From NCBI RefSeq assembly GCF_024346315.1, contig NZ_JAGQCS010000007.1, forward strand, positions 94,539-158,538: a stretch of 64,000 bases of DNA. The letters run 5' to 3'. Below, in pieces: positions 22,419-32,225 of this stretch. How positions within the stretch are numbered: position 1 is the first letter of the stretch; each line of letters opens with the position of its first letter. The stretch is from Cyanobium sp. ATX 6F1. Its GTDB lineage: Bacteria; Cyanobacteriota; Cyanobacteriia; PCC-6307; Cyanobiaceae. A program made the position numbers and the translations under genes. The notes below the pieces were generated by a model. It saw only the letters and a list, made by a program, of their open reading frames with translations. It ran no database searches and was not told the origin of the DNA.

Positions 22419-25019
22419 TCAAACCGCGGCCAGCACCTGGGCCTGTTCCGCGCTGCTCACCACCCGTCCGTCATCCGCGAAGCCCTCGATCTGGTCGAAG
22501 TTGAGGTAGCGGTAGAGCTCGCCTGAGAGGGGATCGATCTTGGCGGCCGCAATCTCCAGGTACTCGGCCGGGCTGGGGATGCGGCCCAGCAGGGCGCAGA
22601 CCGCCGCCAGCTCGGCGCTGCCCAGGTACACCTGGGCGCCGTTGCCGAGGCGGTTGTTGAAGTTGCGCGTGCTGGTGGAGAACACGGTGGTGTTGTCTTC
22701 CACCCGGGCCTGGTTGCCCATGCAGAGTGAGCATCCGGGCAGCTCCATGCGGGCGCCGGCGGCCTCGAACTTGGCGGTGTAACCCTCGGCGCGCAGCACC
22801 TCGTCGTCCATGCGGGTGGGGGGGCAGACCCACAGCCGCGCGGCGCTGGTGCCGGCTCCATCGAGCACCGTGGCGGCGGCGCGGTAATGGCCGATGTTGG
22901 TCATGCAGGAGCCGATGAACACCTCATCGATCCGCTCGCCCACCACTTCACTGAGAAGTTTGACGTTGTCGGGGTCATTGGGGCAGGCCAGCACCGGTTC
23001 GCTGAGCTCATCGAGGTTGATCTCGATCACCTCGGCATACTCCGCATCCGCATCGGCGCCCATCAGCTGGGGATCCGCCAGCCAGGCCTCCATCGCCTGG
23101 ATCCGCCGGGCCATGGTGCGGGCGTCGGCGTAGCCGCGGGCGATCATGTTCTTGAGCAGTGCCACGTTGCTGCGCAGGTACTCGGCGACGGTGGCTTCCG
23201 AGAGCTTGATCGTGCAGCCGGCACAGGAGCGCTCGGCGGAGGCATCCGTTAACTCAAACGCCTGCTCCAGCTTGAGATCGGGCAGCCCCTCGATTTCCAG
23301 GATGCGGCCGGAGAAGACGTTCTTCTTGTTGGCCTTCTCCACGGTGAGCAGACCCTTCTGGATCGCCACCCAGGGGATGGCGTTGACCACGTCCCGCAGG
23401 GTGATGCCGGGCTGCAACGAGCCCGTGAAGCGCACCAGCACCGATTCGGGCATGTCGAGGGGCATGGCGCCGATGGCGGCAGCGAAGGCCACCAGCCCCG
23501 AGCCGGCAGGAAAGGAGATGCCCAGGGGGAAGCGGGTGTGGCTGTCGCCGCCGGTGCCCACGGTGTCGGGCAGGAGCATGCGGTTCAGCCAGCTGTGGAT
23601 GATGCCGTCGCCGGGGCGCAGGGCGACGCCGCCGCGGGAGGCCATGAAATCGGGCAGCTCGGCGTGGGTTTTGAGGTCGACCGGCTTGGGGTAGGCGGCG
23701 GTGTGGCAGAAGCTCTGCAGCACCAGATCAGCTGAGAAGCCCAGGCAGGCGAGTTCCTTCATCTCATCGCGGGTCATCGGTCCAGTGGTGTCCTGGGAGC
23801 CGACGGTGGTCATCAGCGGTTCGCAGCTGGTGCCGGGGCGTACGCCGCTCAGGCCGCAGGCCTTGCCCACCATCTTCTGGGCCAGGGTGAAACCCTTGCC
23901 GGTGTCGGCGGGAGCCACGGGGCGGATGAACAGATCGCTGGGCGCCAGCCCCAGCTGGGCGCGCACCTTGTCGGTCAGCGAGCGGCCGATCAGCAGCGGG
24001 ATGCGGCCTCCGGCGCGCACCTCATCGGTGATCGTGCTGGGCTTGAGCTCGAAGCGGGCCACCAGCTCGCCGGCGCCGGGTTCCCCCGCGGCCCGCTCGA
24101 TCGTGCCGGCGTAGGGGCGGATCGTGATCACATCGCCGGTGTTCAGGGCGCTGACGTCGCACTCGACCGGCAGGGCGCCGGAATCCTCAGCGGTGTTGAA
24201 GAAGATCGGCGCGATCTTGCCGCCGAGCACCACGCCGCCGCTGCGCTTGTTGGGCACATGGGGGATGTCGGTGCCGGTGTGCCAGAGCACCGAGTTGATC
24301 GCTGATTTGCGCGAACTGCCGGTGCCCACCACATCGCCCACGTAGGCGACGGGGTATCCCTTGGTCTTGAGCTGCTCGATCAGCGCCAGCCCGCCCGGCA
24401 TGCGGGTTTCCAGCATCGCCATGGCGTGCAGGGGGATGTCGGGCCGGGTGGTGGCGTGGGTGGCGGGCGAGAGGTCGTCGGTGTTGGTTTCCCCTTCCAC
24501 CTTGAACACCGTGACCGTGATCGCGGCGGGCAGATCCGGCTTGGCGGTGAACCACTCGGCGGCGGCCCAGGAATCGACCACCCGCTTCGCCCAGGGGTTC
24601 GTTTCCGCCAGCTCCAGCACGTCGTGGAAGGAGTCGTAGACCAGCAGGGTGCGGCAAAGACCGGTGGCGGCCTCGGCGGCGATGGCTGGATCGGCGCTGG
24701 AGAGCAGCTCGATCAGGGCGCCGACGTTGTAGCCGCCGATCATGGTGGCCAGCAGGCGGGTGGCCTCGATCGGGCTCACCAGGGGGCTCGCGCTCAGCCC
24801 CTGGGCGATGGCGCTCAACCAGCTGGCCTTCACATAGGCCGCCTCATCCACTCCCGGGGGGATGCGTTCGCTGAGCAGATGCAGCAGAAAGCCCTGCTCA
24901 CCGGCGGGGGGCTGCTCCAGCAGTTCTGTGAGGGCCTGGGTCTGGGCGGCATCCAGGGCCAGGGCCGGCACCCCCTGCGCCTCGCGATCAAGGGCGGCCT
25001 GGCGGTAGGCAGCAAGCAT
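22419..25019 (-). CDS. acnB: Aconitate hydratase B
   Basis: AcnB isomerises citrate and isocitrate using a [4Fe-4S] cluster. The 866-residue length and domain order (N-terminal HEAT-like domain, swivelling domain with TNTDDLSPA, then the aconitase core) match AcnB. Cluster cysteines are visible in [12 protein letters not shown] and [14 protein letters not shown] at 25019 is preferred to the GTG one codon before. It is divergent from the DAHP synthase gene, with about 115 bases between the starts. Confidence 0.97.
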   Translation of the reverse strand: MLAAYRQAALDREAQGVPALALDAAQTQALTELLEQPPAGEQGFLLHLLSERIPPGVDEAAYVKASWLSAIAQGLSASPLVSPIEATRLLATMIGGYNVGALIELLSSADPAIAAEAATGLCRTLLVYDSFHDVLELAETNPWAKRVVDSWAAAEWFTAKPDLPAAITVTVFKVEGETNTDDLSPATHATTRPDIPLHAMAMLETRMPGGLALIEQLKTKGYPVAYVGDVVGTGSSRKSAINSVLWHTGTDIPHVPNKRSGGVVLGGKIAPIFFNTAEDSGALPVECDVSALNTGDVITIRPYAGTIERAAGEPGAGELVARFELKPSTITDEVRAGGRIPLLIGRSLTDKVRAQLGLAPSDLFIRPVAPADTGKGFTLAQKMVGKACGLSGVRPGTSCEPLMTTVGSQDTTGPMTRDEMKELACLGFSADLVLQSFCHTAAYPKPVDLKTHAELPDFMASRGGVALRPGDGIIHSWLNRMLLPDTVGTGGDSHTRFPLGISFPAGSGLVAFAAAIGAMPLDMPESVLVRFTGSLQPGITLRDVVNAIPWVAIQKGLLTVEKANKKNVFSGRILEIEGLPDLKLEQAFELTDASAERSCAGCTIKLSEATVAEYLRSNVALLKNMIARGYADARTMARRIQAMEAWLADPQLMGADADAEYAEVIEINLDELSEPVLACPNDPDNVKLLSEVVGERIDEVFIGSCMTNIGHYRAAATVLDGAGTSAARLWVCPPTRMDDEVLRAEGYTAKFEAAGARMELPGCSLCMGNQARVEDNTTVFSTSTRNFNNRLGNGAQVYLGSAELAAVCALLGRIPSPAEYLEIAAAKIDPLSGELYRYLNFDQIEGFADDGRVVSSAEQAQVLAAV

Positions 25020-25135
25020 CACAGCGGTTCGATCTCAGCCCATTGTTCTTGGCCGCCGGACCGGCTTTGGTGACGATGGCTTCCAAAGCGACTGTTTAGG
25101 CTGGACGATTGGCCCGACCAGGAGACCGTCCCGGC

Positions 25136-26209
25136 ATGATCCCCACCTCCGATTTGCACGTGGTGGAGACCCGCCCCCTGGTCGCTCCCGCCCTGCTGCA
25201 CCGGGAGCTTCCCCTCACCGACAAGGCGGCCAGCACGGTGCTGGGGGCGCGGGAGCGCATCAAGGCGATCCTGCGGGGCGAGGACAGCCGCCTGCTGGTG
25301 ATCGTGGGGCCCTGCTCGGTCCATGACGTGGCCGCCGCCAAGGAGTACGCCACCGCCATCGCCGAGCTGCACCAGCGTCACCGCCACCAGCTGGAGGTGG
25401 TGATGCGGGTGTATTTCGAGAAACCCCGCACCACCGTGGGCTGGAAGGGCCTGATCAACGACCCTCACCTCGATCACAGCTACGACATCAACACCGGCCT
25501 GCGCCTGGCCCGGGGGCTGCTGCTGCATCTCGCTGAGCTGGGCCTGCCCGCCGCCACCGAACTGCTGGATCCTGTGGTGCCCCAGTACATCGCCGATCTG
25601 ATCAGCTGGACCGCCATCGGCGCCCGCACCACCGAGAGCCAGACCCACCGGGAGATGGCCTCGGGGCTGTCGATGCCGATCGGATTCAAAAACAGCACCG
25701 ACGGCAGCGCCGCCACCGCCATCCATGCCATGGAGGCCGCGGCCCGCCCCCACCATTTCCTGGGCATCAATGCCCTTGGCCAGGCGGCGATCGTCACCAC
25801 CACCGGCAACCCCGACGGTCATCTGGTGCTGCGGGGCGGCAAGGGCGGCACCAACTACCACCAGGAGGCGGTGGAGGAGTCGGCCGCTGCCCTGGCCAAG
25901 GCCGGCCTGCCCGCCCGGGTGATGGTGGACTGCAGCCACGGCAACTCGAACAAGGACTACCGCCGCCAGGGGGAGGTGGCGGAGCAGGTGGCCGAGCAGC
26001 TGCGCTCGGGTTCGCGCCACGTGATGGGGGTGATGATCGAGAGCCATCTGGTGGGCGGTAGCCAGAAGATTCCCGCCGATCTGAGCCAGCTCACCTACGG
26101 CCAGAGCATCACCGATGCCTGCATCGACCTGGCCACCACCCGTGGGCTGCTGGAGCAGCTTGGATCGGCTGTGGCCAAGGCGCAGTCTGGGTTGATGGCG
26201 TCGGTTTGA
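25136..26209 (+). CDS. 3-deoxy-7-phosphoheptulonate synthase (class I)
   Basis: First enzyme of the shikimate pathway, joining PEP and erythrose 4-phosphate. The 357-residue protein is of the AroF/AroG/AroH (class I alpha) type: VGPCSVHD, EKPRTTVGWKGLINDP, GARTTESQTHREMASGLSMP, VDCSHGNSNKD and YGQSITDACI are present. ATG at 25136 is preferred over TTG at 25109; an AGGAG sequence lies upstream. Which feedback type (Phe, Tyr, Trp) applies cannot be read. A CIRCE-like palindrome begins five bases after the stop. Confidence 0.95.
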   Translation: MIPTSDLHVVETRPLVAPALLHRELPLTDKAASTVLGARERIKAILRGEDSRLLVIVGPCSVHDVAAAKEYATAIAELHQRHRHQLEVVMRVYFEKPRTTVGWKGLINDPHLDHSYDINTGLRLARGLLLHLAELGLPAATELLDPVVPQYIADLISWTAIGARTTESQTHREMASGLSMPIGFKNSTDGSAATAIHAMEAAARPHHFLGINALGQAAIVTTTGNPDGHLVLRGGKGGTNYHQEAVEESAAALAKAGLPARVMVDCSHGNSNKDYRRQGEVAEQVAEQLRSGSRHVMGVMIESHLVGGSQKIPADLSQLTYGQSITDACIDLATTRGLLEQLGSAVAKAQSGLMASV

Positions 26210-26213
26210 GTGA

Positions 26214-26240
26214 TTGGCACTCGGCTGACTCGAGTGCCAG
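26214..26240 (+). promoter_or_regulatory. CIRCE-like HrcA operator
   Basis: TTGGCACTC (26214-26222), nine-base spacer, GAGTGCCAG (26232-26240). The heat-shock CIRCE consensus is TTAGCACTC-N9-GAGTGCTAA; the match is 8 of 9 on the left and 7 of 9 on the right with the exact spacer. There is no T-run behind it, which argues against a terminator for the preceding gene. Confidence 0.65.
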
Positions 26241-26241
26241 C

Positions 26242-26247
26242 TTGACA
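26242..26247 (+). promoter_or_regulatory. Possible -35 box TTGACA
   Basis: A consensus TTGACA directly abuts the CIRCE-like palindrome and lies 87 bases before the ATG of the small gene at 26334. No good -10 hexamer is obvious at 16-18 bases, so this is a candidate only. Confidence 0.35.
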
Positions 26248-26333
26248 TCAACCAGCGCAAACTGTTCCTGCTGAACAGAGTCTTTGGCCATCGTCTTTAG
26301 GGTGCGTTGGATCCACTCAACGCAGGCCCAGCC

Positions 26334-26666
26334 ATGGTCTATTTCCTGCAGTTCTGCGGCTTTTCCAATCCGCTCCAGGTGTTTCACCTCGAGCAGAGCG
26401 CGGTCGCCCGTGGCCCCGCCTATGCCGGCTTCCGCCCCTTTCAGCTCGACGACCTGCTGGATTGGGCCCTCAGCGCCGCCCAGCTGAGGAACTGGGACGC
26501 CGATGTCATCCAGAGCATGGTGCTGGCGGAGTGGATGGAGCGGTCCGAGGCGATCCGCCAGTGGCAACGGCGGCTGCGTCAGGAGCCCTCCGACCGGCTG
26601 CTGGTGGCGGCCCTGGGTAGCGAAGCCGATTGGCGCGATCGCTGTGAGCAGTTGCTCAGGTGCTGA
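26334..26666 (+). CDS. Small unknown protein downstream of CIRCE-like operator
   Basis: A 110-residue soluble protein (MVYFLQFCGFSNPLQVFHLE...). It is rich in Trp, Leu and charged residues with two or three predicted helices (FQLDDLLDWALSAAQLRNW; SEAIRQWQRRLRQ) and ends LLRC. I do not recognise a family. The upstream frame to 26307 is open but ATG 26334 is the first Met. It is the only gene that can be driven by the CIRCE-like element at 26214-26240, so it may be heat-shock regulated. Its last 11 bases overlap the convergent kinase-like gene. Confidence 0.7.
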   Translation: MVYFLQFCGFSNPLQVFHLEQSAVARGPAYAGFRPFQLDDLLDWALSAAQLRNWDADVIQSMVLAEWMERSEAIRQWQRRLRQEPSDRLLVAALGSEADWRDRCEQLLRC

Positions 26667-27336
26667 GCTGACTCCAGAGCACACCCACCGCCACCGGCAC
26701 CGTGAAGTTGTCGAGGCCGGCCACGGCGATCTGCTCCAGCAGGGTGGCGACGAGGGTGATCAGCAGCAAGGCCGGTGCGGCCGCAGCCCAGGTGCTGGGG
26801 CCGGTGCCGCTGGCCAGGCTGAGGGCCGTCAGCACGGCCAGGCTGGCGGCGGCCATGGTGGCCGTGCCCAGCAGGGATTTGCGTTGGCCCCAGAGGGTCC
26901 AGCCGGGGGAGCGAAAGCCGGTCCCAAGCAGGCCGGCCAGGCCATCCCCCACGGCCATCACCAGCACCCCTGCCGCCACGGCCTCCGGCTGCTGCGGCCA
27001 GAACAGGGCCAACAGCAGGCTGATCGAGGCCCCGTAGGCGATCGTGCCGTAGCTGCGGCGACCCACGTCTTCGATCGCCCCCAGCAGCCGGAAGCGGTGA
27101 TTGAGGCTGGTGAGGAGGGTGGCGATGAGGGCGGCCCCCAGGGCGATGGTGCGGTTGATGCCGAAGCCCCAGGCCAGCAGCACCACCGCACCGGAGCCGA
27201 TGTGAACCAGCTTGCGGCTCCACTCCTTCTGCTCCGGCCAGCGGGAGCGCAGCAACAGGGCTCCGCCCGACACGAAGGCCAGCCACAGGGCCACCGCACA
27301 GACCCCCAGCAGCTGCCGCTGCGTGTCGGGCGCCAT
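26656..27336 (-). CDS. Phytol / dolichol kinase-like integral membrane protein
   Basis: A 226-residue protein with six to seven hydrophobic helices and the CTP-dependent lipid kinase pattern: EWSRKLVHIGSGAVVLL near residue 38, VMAVGDGLAGLLG and WGQRKSLLGTATM. Relatives phosphorylate phytol, phytyl phosphate or dolichol; in photosynthetic organisms this feeds tocopherol or chlorophyll phytyl recycling. Which step applies is inference. It starts a few bases after the sigma factor gene on the same strand and is probably co-transcribed. Confidence 0.8.
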   Translation of the reverse strand: MAPDTQRQLLGVCAVALWLAFVSGGALLLRSRWPEQKEWSRKLVHIGSGAVVLLAWGFGINRTIALGAALIATLLTSLNHRFRLLGAIEDVGRRSYGTIAYGASISLLLALFWPQQPEAVAAGVLVMAVGDGLAGLLGTGFRSPGWTLWGQRKSLLGTATMAAASLAVLTALSLASGTGPSTWAAAAPALLLITLVATLLEQIAVAGLDNFTVPVAVGVLWSQLST

Positions 27337-27343
27337 CAAGGGA

Positions 27344-28390
27344 TCAGGCGGCCTGTTGGTAGTTGGTCATCAGGCGCAGCTTGAGGATCGCCTTGGCTTC
27401 CAGTTGGCGCACCCGTTCGCGGGAGACGTTGATCTGGCGGCCGATCTCGGCAAGGGTGAGCGGTTCGGCCCCTTCCAGACCGAAGCGCAGCTTGAGGATC
27501 TTCTGCTCCCGCTCGTTGAGCTGGGAGAGCCAGGCACTGAGGTGCTCCTTCTGGATGCTGCGGTCCATGGAATCCATGGGCTCGGTGCTGGCCGGGTCGG
27601 CGATCAGCTCCCCGAGGGTGCTGCGGTCGTCCTCACCGCGGGCGTGGGCATCGAGGGAGGCGCAGGGTGCGCTCTGGGCGATCAGATCCTCCAGTTCCTT
27701 GGGGGGGATGCCCATGGCATGGGCCAGCTCCAGCCGGTTGGGTTGGCGGCCGAAGCGGTGGGAGAGTTCCCGGGTGATGCGACGCATCTTCGAAAGCTTT
27801 TCACTGACGTGAATCGGCAGGCGAATCGTGCGGGCGCTGTTGTCGATGGCCCGGGTCATTCCTTGGCGGATCCACCAGTAGGCGTAGGTGGAGAACTTGT
27901 ACCCCATGGCGGGATCGAACTTGTCGACGGCCCGCTCCAGGCCGATGGCCCCTTCTTGCACCAAATCGAGGAGCTCGAGCCCCTGGTTCTGGTACTTCTT
28001 GGCCACACTCACCACCAGCCGCAGGTTGGCGGCCATCATGCGGTCCCGGGCACGGGTGCCCATGCGGATCTGGTGGCGCTGGCGGGGCGTGAGTGTTTCG
28101 GCAGGCAGCTCGTTCAGGCGCTTCATGGCCTGAACGTGATGGGCCAGTTCGATCTCTTCCGCTGCGGTGAGCAGCGGCACCCGGCCGATGGTGCTGAGAT
28201 ACCAACCGATGGAATCGGCACTCAGGCGACCCGCAGGGCGGGCGGCCGCACGGGAAGATTTCTTGCGTTCAGCCGGTGCGTTGGTAGCGCTGTCCGTGGC
28301 TTCGACAACAGGATCTGACGTCGAAGACGAACGCACAGGCGTCGCCTTCTCCGTGGATCGCAGAGGTGTCCCCATCACCCCGAGCTCCAT
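27344..28390 (-). CDS. RNA polymerase sigma factor, sigma-70 group 2 type
   Basis: A 348-residue sigma factor lacking the long N-terminal region of primary RpoD. Region 1.2 (DSIGWYLSTIGRVPLL), region 2 (NLRLVVSVAKKYQNQGLELL and FSTYAYWWIRQGMTRAI), region 3 and region 4 (LTLAEIGRQINVSRERVRQLE) are intact. Cyanobacteria use several such group 2 factors for light, nutrient and stress responses. ATG 28390 (MELG) is preferred; 28375 (MGTPLR) is also possible. Upstream lies a 294-base untranslated stretch with an unusual hairpin cluster. Confidence 0.93.
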   Translation of the reverse strand: MELGVMGTPLRSTEKATPVRSSSTSDPVVEATDSATNAPAERKKSSRAAARPAGRLSADSIGWYLSTIGRVPLLTAAEEIELAHHVQAMKRLNELPAETLTPRQRHQIRMGTRARDRMMAANLRLVVSVAKKYQNQGLELLDLVQEGAIGLERAVDKFDPAMGYKFSTYAYWWIRQGMTRAIDNSARTIRLPIHVSEKLSKMRRITRELSHRFGRQPNRLELAHAMGIPPKELEDLIAQSAPCASLDAHARGEDDRSTLGELIADPASTEPMDSMDRSIQKEHLSAWLSQLNEREQKILKLRFGLEGAEPLTLAEIGRQINVSRERVRQLEAKAILKLRLMTNYQQAA

Positions 28391-28684
28391 ATTTGATTTG
28401 CGCGGAATGTAGCACTGTGGCGGAGAAAACAACGGGCCAAAAGCGCAGAGTTCCTTAATTGTCCACAAAGTTTCCTTGCGGATGCGTTTGGATGGCTAAG
28501 GATTTTGTCGTCTTCAGCACACTTCTGCGCTTTTTGATTCGCATGCGCAGGCGATCTGCATCACTGATCTGTGCCACTGATCGGCATCAGTCATCGGCAT
28601 CAGTGATCTGGATCCTTCAGCTCCAGCCCATGGCTTGCTCAGCCTGTGACCGGTTCGTCTGGTAGGCGGCTGCTCCGGTTTCGA
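28391..28684. other. Intergenic region between sigma factor and ppk, with repeated ATCAGT hairpins
   Basis: About 294 bases without a supported gene. The part nearest the sigma start is AT-richer and should carry its promoter. At 28558-28607 there are two CGGCATCAGT copies 13 bases apart, an inner palindrome ACTGAT-CGGC-ATCAGT (28576-28591) and an outer pair ATCACTGAT / ATCAGTGAT (28560-28568, 28599-28607). Confidence 0.6.
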
Positions 28685-30820
28685 TCAACTGCGGGCGCTG
28701 AAACCACCTCGCCAGGTCTCGATCAGCTCCTTCTGCACCGCCCGTTGTTCGTCCTCCGGCTGGCGCCGCTCGAAGCTGCCGTCGCTGTGCATGTCCCAGG
28801 CGCTGCTGTTGTCGCCGAGATACGCCTCCAGCAGTTGTTCCAGTTGCCATTGCAACTGGGAATCCTCCACCGGTGTGATCGCCTCCACTCGCCGGTCCAG
28901 GTTGCGGGGCATCCAGTCGGCGCTGCCGATGAAGAACTCCGGTTCACCGCCATTGGCAAACGAGAACAGGCGCGAGTGCTCCAGGAAGCGACCGATCACG
29001 CTGCTGACGCGAATGTTGTCGCTCACCCCCTCGACCCCGGGGCGGAGGCTGCACATGCCCCGCACCACCAGATCGATCTGCACGCCGGCCTGGGAGGCCT
29101 CGTAGAGCAGGGCGATGAGGCGCGGGTCCACCAGGGCGTTCATCTTGGCCTTGATCGCTCCGCCCCGGCCCTCGAGGGCGTGAAGTGTTTCCCGCTCGAT
29201 CAGCGCCTCCATCCCCTTGCGCAGGGTGACCGGGGCCACCAGCAGCCGGCGGAAGCTCTGCTGCTTGGAGAAGCCGGTGAGGTAGTTGAACAGTTCCACA
29301 AGGTCCTGGCCGATCTTCGGGTTGGCCGTGAGCAGGCCCAGATCGGTGTAGAGCGTGGAGGTCTTGGAGTTGTAGTTGCCGGTGCCGATGTGGGCGTAGC
29401 TGCGCAGTCGTTCCTTTTCCTTGCGCACCACCAGCATGATCTTGGTGTGGGTCTTGAGCCCGAGCACGCCGTAGACCACGTGCACGCCGGAGCGCTCCAG
29501 CTGCCGAGCCCACTGAATGTTGTTGTCCTCGTCGAAACGGGCCTTGAGCTCCACCAGGGCCATCACCTGTTTACCGTTCTCGGCGGCGCGAATCAGCGCC
29601 GCGATCACCGGCGAATCCTTTGAGGTGCGGTACAGCGTCATCTTGATCGCCAGCACCGAGGAATCGTCGGCGGCCTGACCGATGAACTCCTCCACCGACG
29701 TCGAGAACAGATCGAAGGGGTGGTGCAGCAGCACGTCGCCCCGGCGCAGCACCGAGAACACGCTCTCAAATTCCTCGGCCTTGATCGAGCCGTCCTCCAG
29801 GCGGTTCTTCTGGGCCCGGGCCAGGGCGGGGTGGGTGCGGCCCTTGTGGGGTTTGTCCTTGAGCTTGGGCAGGGGGATCGACAACAGGCTCATCAGGTCA
29901 TCGAGACCCAGAGGCCCATTGATCCGGTAGAGGTCGTCGGCCTCCACGTCGGTGCCCTCCATCAGAAGCTCCACCACCTCATCGGGCATCTCATCGGCCA
30001 CCTCCAGCCGCACCACCTCGCCGCCCCGGCGCCGTTTGCGCAGGCCCTCCTGCAGGGCCTCCATCAGGTCGTCGGCCTCGAGGTCACGAAGTTCCAGGTC
30101 GGCGTCGCGGGTGACCCGGAAGAAGTAGTGCCCCTCGATCGTCATGCCGGGGAACAGCAGCTGCAGGTTGAAGGCCACCACCTGTTCCAGGGGCACGGCG
30201 GTGAAGATCGGGGCCGGCTCCCGGGTGCAGAGCTCGGTGGGGATCGTCACGAACCGGGGCAGGTTCTTCTGCGGCACCTTCACCCGGGCGAACTGCTGCT
30301 GGCCGGTGTCTGGGTCACGGATCAGGGCCGCCACATTGAGGCTGAGGTTGCTGATGAAGGGAAAGGGGTGGGCCGGATCAACCGCCAGGGGCGTGAGCAC
30401 CGGAAAGATGGCGGTCTGGAAGTAGTCGTTGACCCAGGTCTTCTGGTGGGCATTGAGCCGTTCGTAGTCGATCAGCTGGACGCCGTGTTCCGCGAGCTGG
30501 TGCTTGAGGTAGAGGCGGTAGTGCTCCTGCTGCTGCCCCAGCAGGGGGCGCAGGGTTTCACGGATGATCTTGAGTTGTTGCAACGGCGTGTGGCCGTCGT
30601 CGCTGAGGCTGCCGACGCCCGCCTCCACCTGCGACTTCAGGGACGCCACGCGCACCATGAAGAACTCATCGAGGTTGTTGCTGAAAATCGCGCTGAATTT
30701 GGCCTGCTCCAGCAGCGGGGTGTGCTCGCTCAGCGCCTGGGCCAGCACCCGCTGGTTGAAGGCGATCCAGCTCAGTTCACGGTTGATGTAGAGCTCCGGC
30801 GCCACCATGGGTTCGCTCAT
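28685..30820 (-). CDS. ppk: Polyphosphate kinase
   Basis: PPK1 makes polyphosphate from ATP. The 711-residue protein starts MSEPMVAPELYINRELSWIAFN, the typical PPK N-terminus, and contains FSNNLDEFFMVRVASL, the FPFISNLSLN block, KMTLYRTS, the catalytic-His segment GLKTHTKIMLV and the C-terminal MPRNLDRRVEA. ATG 30820 is preferred; the frame is open upstream but overlaps the MFS gene. A PsiE phosphate-starvation protein is encoded at 38.6 kb. Confidence 0.97.
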   Translation of the reverse strand: MSEPMVAPELYINRELSWIAFNQRVLAQALSEHTPLLEQAKFSAIFSNNLDEFFMVRVASLKSQVEAGVGSLSDDGHTPLQQLKIIRETLRPLLGQQQEHYRLYLKHQLAEHGVQLIDYERLNAHQKTWVNDYFQTAIFPVLTPLAVDPAHPFPFISNLSLNVAALIRDPDTGQQQFARVKVPQKNLPRFVTIPTELCTREPAPIFTAVPLEQVVAFNLQLLFPGMTIEGHYFFRVTRDADLELRDLEADDLMEALQEGLRKRRRGGEVVRLEVADEMPDEVVELLMEGTDVEADDLYRINGPLGLDDLMSLLSIPLPKLKDKPHKGRTHPALARAQKNRLEDGSIKAEEFESVFSVLRRGDVLLHHPFDLFSTSVEEFIGQAADDSSVLAIKMTLYRTSKDSPVIAALIRAAENGKQVMALVELKARFDEDNNIQWARQLERSGVHVVYGVLGLKTHTKIMLVVRKEKERLRSYAHIGTGNYNSKTSTLYTDLGLLTANPKIGQDLVELFNYLTGFSKQQSFRRLLVAPVTLRKGMEALIERETLHALEGRGGAIKAKMNALVDPRLIALLYEASQAGVQIDLVVRGMCSLRPGVEGVSDNIRVSSVIGRFLEHSRLFSFANGGEPEFFIGSADWMPRNLDRRVEAITPVEDSQLQWQLEQLLEAYLGDNSSAWDMHSDGSFERRQPEDEQRAVQKELIETWRGGFSARS

Positions 30821-30866
30821 GGTGGCTCTCGCATCGCCCGAAAGGTTCAGGGTGTCAACGTAGCAA

Positions 30867-32192
30867 TCAACCTTGGCTGCTTTCGGTGTTGGAGCTGCTT
30901 GCCAAAGGACCGGAACTAGGCAAGCCACCGGCCACCAGGGCGGCCACCGCAGTCAGCAGGCCCATGCTCAGCCAGAAGGGACTGGTGTGACCCGTGAGTT
31001 CGTAGGCCAGGCCCGCCAGGGGTGGCCCCAGGAAACTGCCCAGGCTCTGCAGACCTTGCAGGCTGCCCAGGGCGGCCCCCTGGCCGCTGCTGTCGAGGCG
31101 GCGGGAGACCAGGCTGCGCAGGCAGGGGGTGACCAGGCCCGTACCCAACGCCAGCACCGCCACGGCGCTGAACACCACCGGCTGGGCGTTGGCTTTGGTG
31201 GCCAGCGGGACCAGCAGGCAGCCGGCGATCACGAAGCCCAGGCCCGCCAGGGTGAGGCGCCATTCGCCGAAGCGCTTCACCAGCGGCCCGATCAGGCCAC
31301 CCTGCACCACCGTGGCCACCACGCCCACGATCAGAAAGGCGGTGCCGGCCAGGGCCGGCCCCCAGTCGAAGGCCTGCTTGAAATAGAGCACCAGCACGGC
31401 GGTGAAGCCGTTGAAGGCCAGGAAGAACAGGAAGAAGGCCAGGCAGAGGCGGCGCACCTGGGGGTTGGTGAACACCTTGCGCAGGGCGCTGAAGGGGTTG
31501 AGCTCGCGCCGGCGTGGCATCGGCTGGCGGGCTTCGGGGGGGTGGGTTTCCGGCAGCAGGGTCAGCACCAGCACCAGGTTCGCGGCGGCGAAGCCCACCG
31601 CCACCAGCACCGGCAGGTTCACGTTGATCTCCCCCAGCCGGCCCCCCAGGCCAGGACCGAGGATGAAGCCCAGCCCGAAGGCCACACCGATCAGACCAAA
31701 GGCCTTGGCCCGCTTCTCCGGCGGGGAGATGTCGGCGAGCACGGCCCCGGCGGTGGCGGCGGTGCCGCCGCTGACCCCATCGATCAGACGGGCCACGAAC
31801 AGCAGACCCAGGGGGAGGCTGGTGCCGGCCGCCCAGGGGATTCGGGCCCAGTCGGTGGCGACGGTGAGGGCAAACAGCCCCAGGCCCAGCACCGAGCCGG
31901 CCACGCATAGGGCGATCACTGGCTTGCGGCCGTAGCGGTCGCTGAGGGCGCCGATCAGGGGGGTGGCGGTGAACTGGGCCAGGGCGTAGCTGCCCGCCAG
32001 CAGGCCCAGGGTGCGGCCGTCGTTGCTGAAACTGGCCAGCAGGAAGGGCAGCAACGGAAAGACGATGCTTTCCCCCATGCGGTCGTTCAGCAGGGTGACG
32101 AAGGCGCAGAGGTAGGTGGAGGGCCGGGCGAGGCGCAAGGACGACGGTGCCGAGGAGATCTTCAGGCTCCCATGGGGCCGCCAGAGCGCCAT
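30867..32192 (-). CDS. MFS efflux transporter (TetA-like)
   Basis: A 441-residue, twelve-helix major facilitator protein. Motif A is visible (GALSDRYGRKPVI), as well as ARLIDGVSGGTAATAGAVLAD and GVAFGLGFILGPGLGG, typical of drug/H+ antiporters of the TetA/DHA1 type. A charged loop with PRRRELNPFSALRK separates the two halves. Substrate unknown. The first 20 residues are not conserved-looking so the true start might be slightly downstream. Divergent from the small YbjQ gene. Confidence 0.88.
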   Translation of the reverse strand: MALWRPHGSLKISSAPSSLRLARPSTYLCAFVTLLNDRMGESIVFPLLPFLLASFSNDGRTLGLLAGSYALAQFTATPLIGALSDRYGRKPVIALCVAGSVLGLGLFALTVATDWARIPWAAGTSLPLGLLFVARLIDGVSGGTAATAGAVLADISPPEKRAKAFGLIGVAFGLGFILGPGLGGRLGEINVNLPVLVAVGFAAANLVLVLTLLPETHPPEARQPMPRRRELNPFSALRKVFTNPQVRRLCLAFFLFFLAFNGFTAVLVLYFKQAFDWGPALAGTAFLIVGVVATVVQGGLIGPLVKRFGEWRLTLAGLGFVIAGCLLVPLATKANAQPVVFSAVAVLALGTGLVTPCLRSLVSRRLDSSGQGAALGSLQGLQSLGSFLGPPLAGLAYELTGHTSPFWLSMGLLTAVAALVAGGLPSSGPLASSSNTESSQG

Positions 32193-32225
32193 AGGGTTGG
32201 ATCCGATCGAAGCGAGGGGACGCCC

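Noticed and set aside
26215..26239. Terminator of the DAHP synthase gene
   Set aside because: The stem is good but there is no T-run, and the arm sequence and exact 9-base spacing fit CIRCE better. A dual role cannot be excluded.
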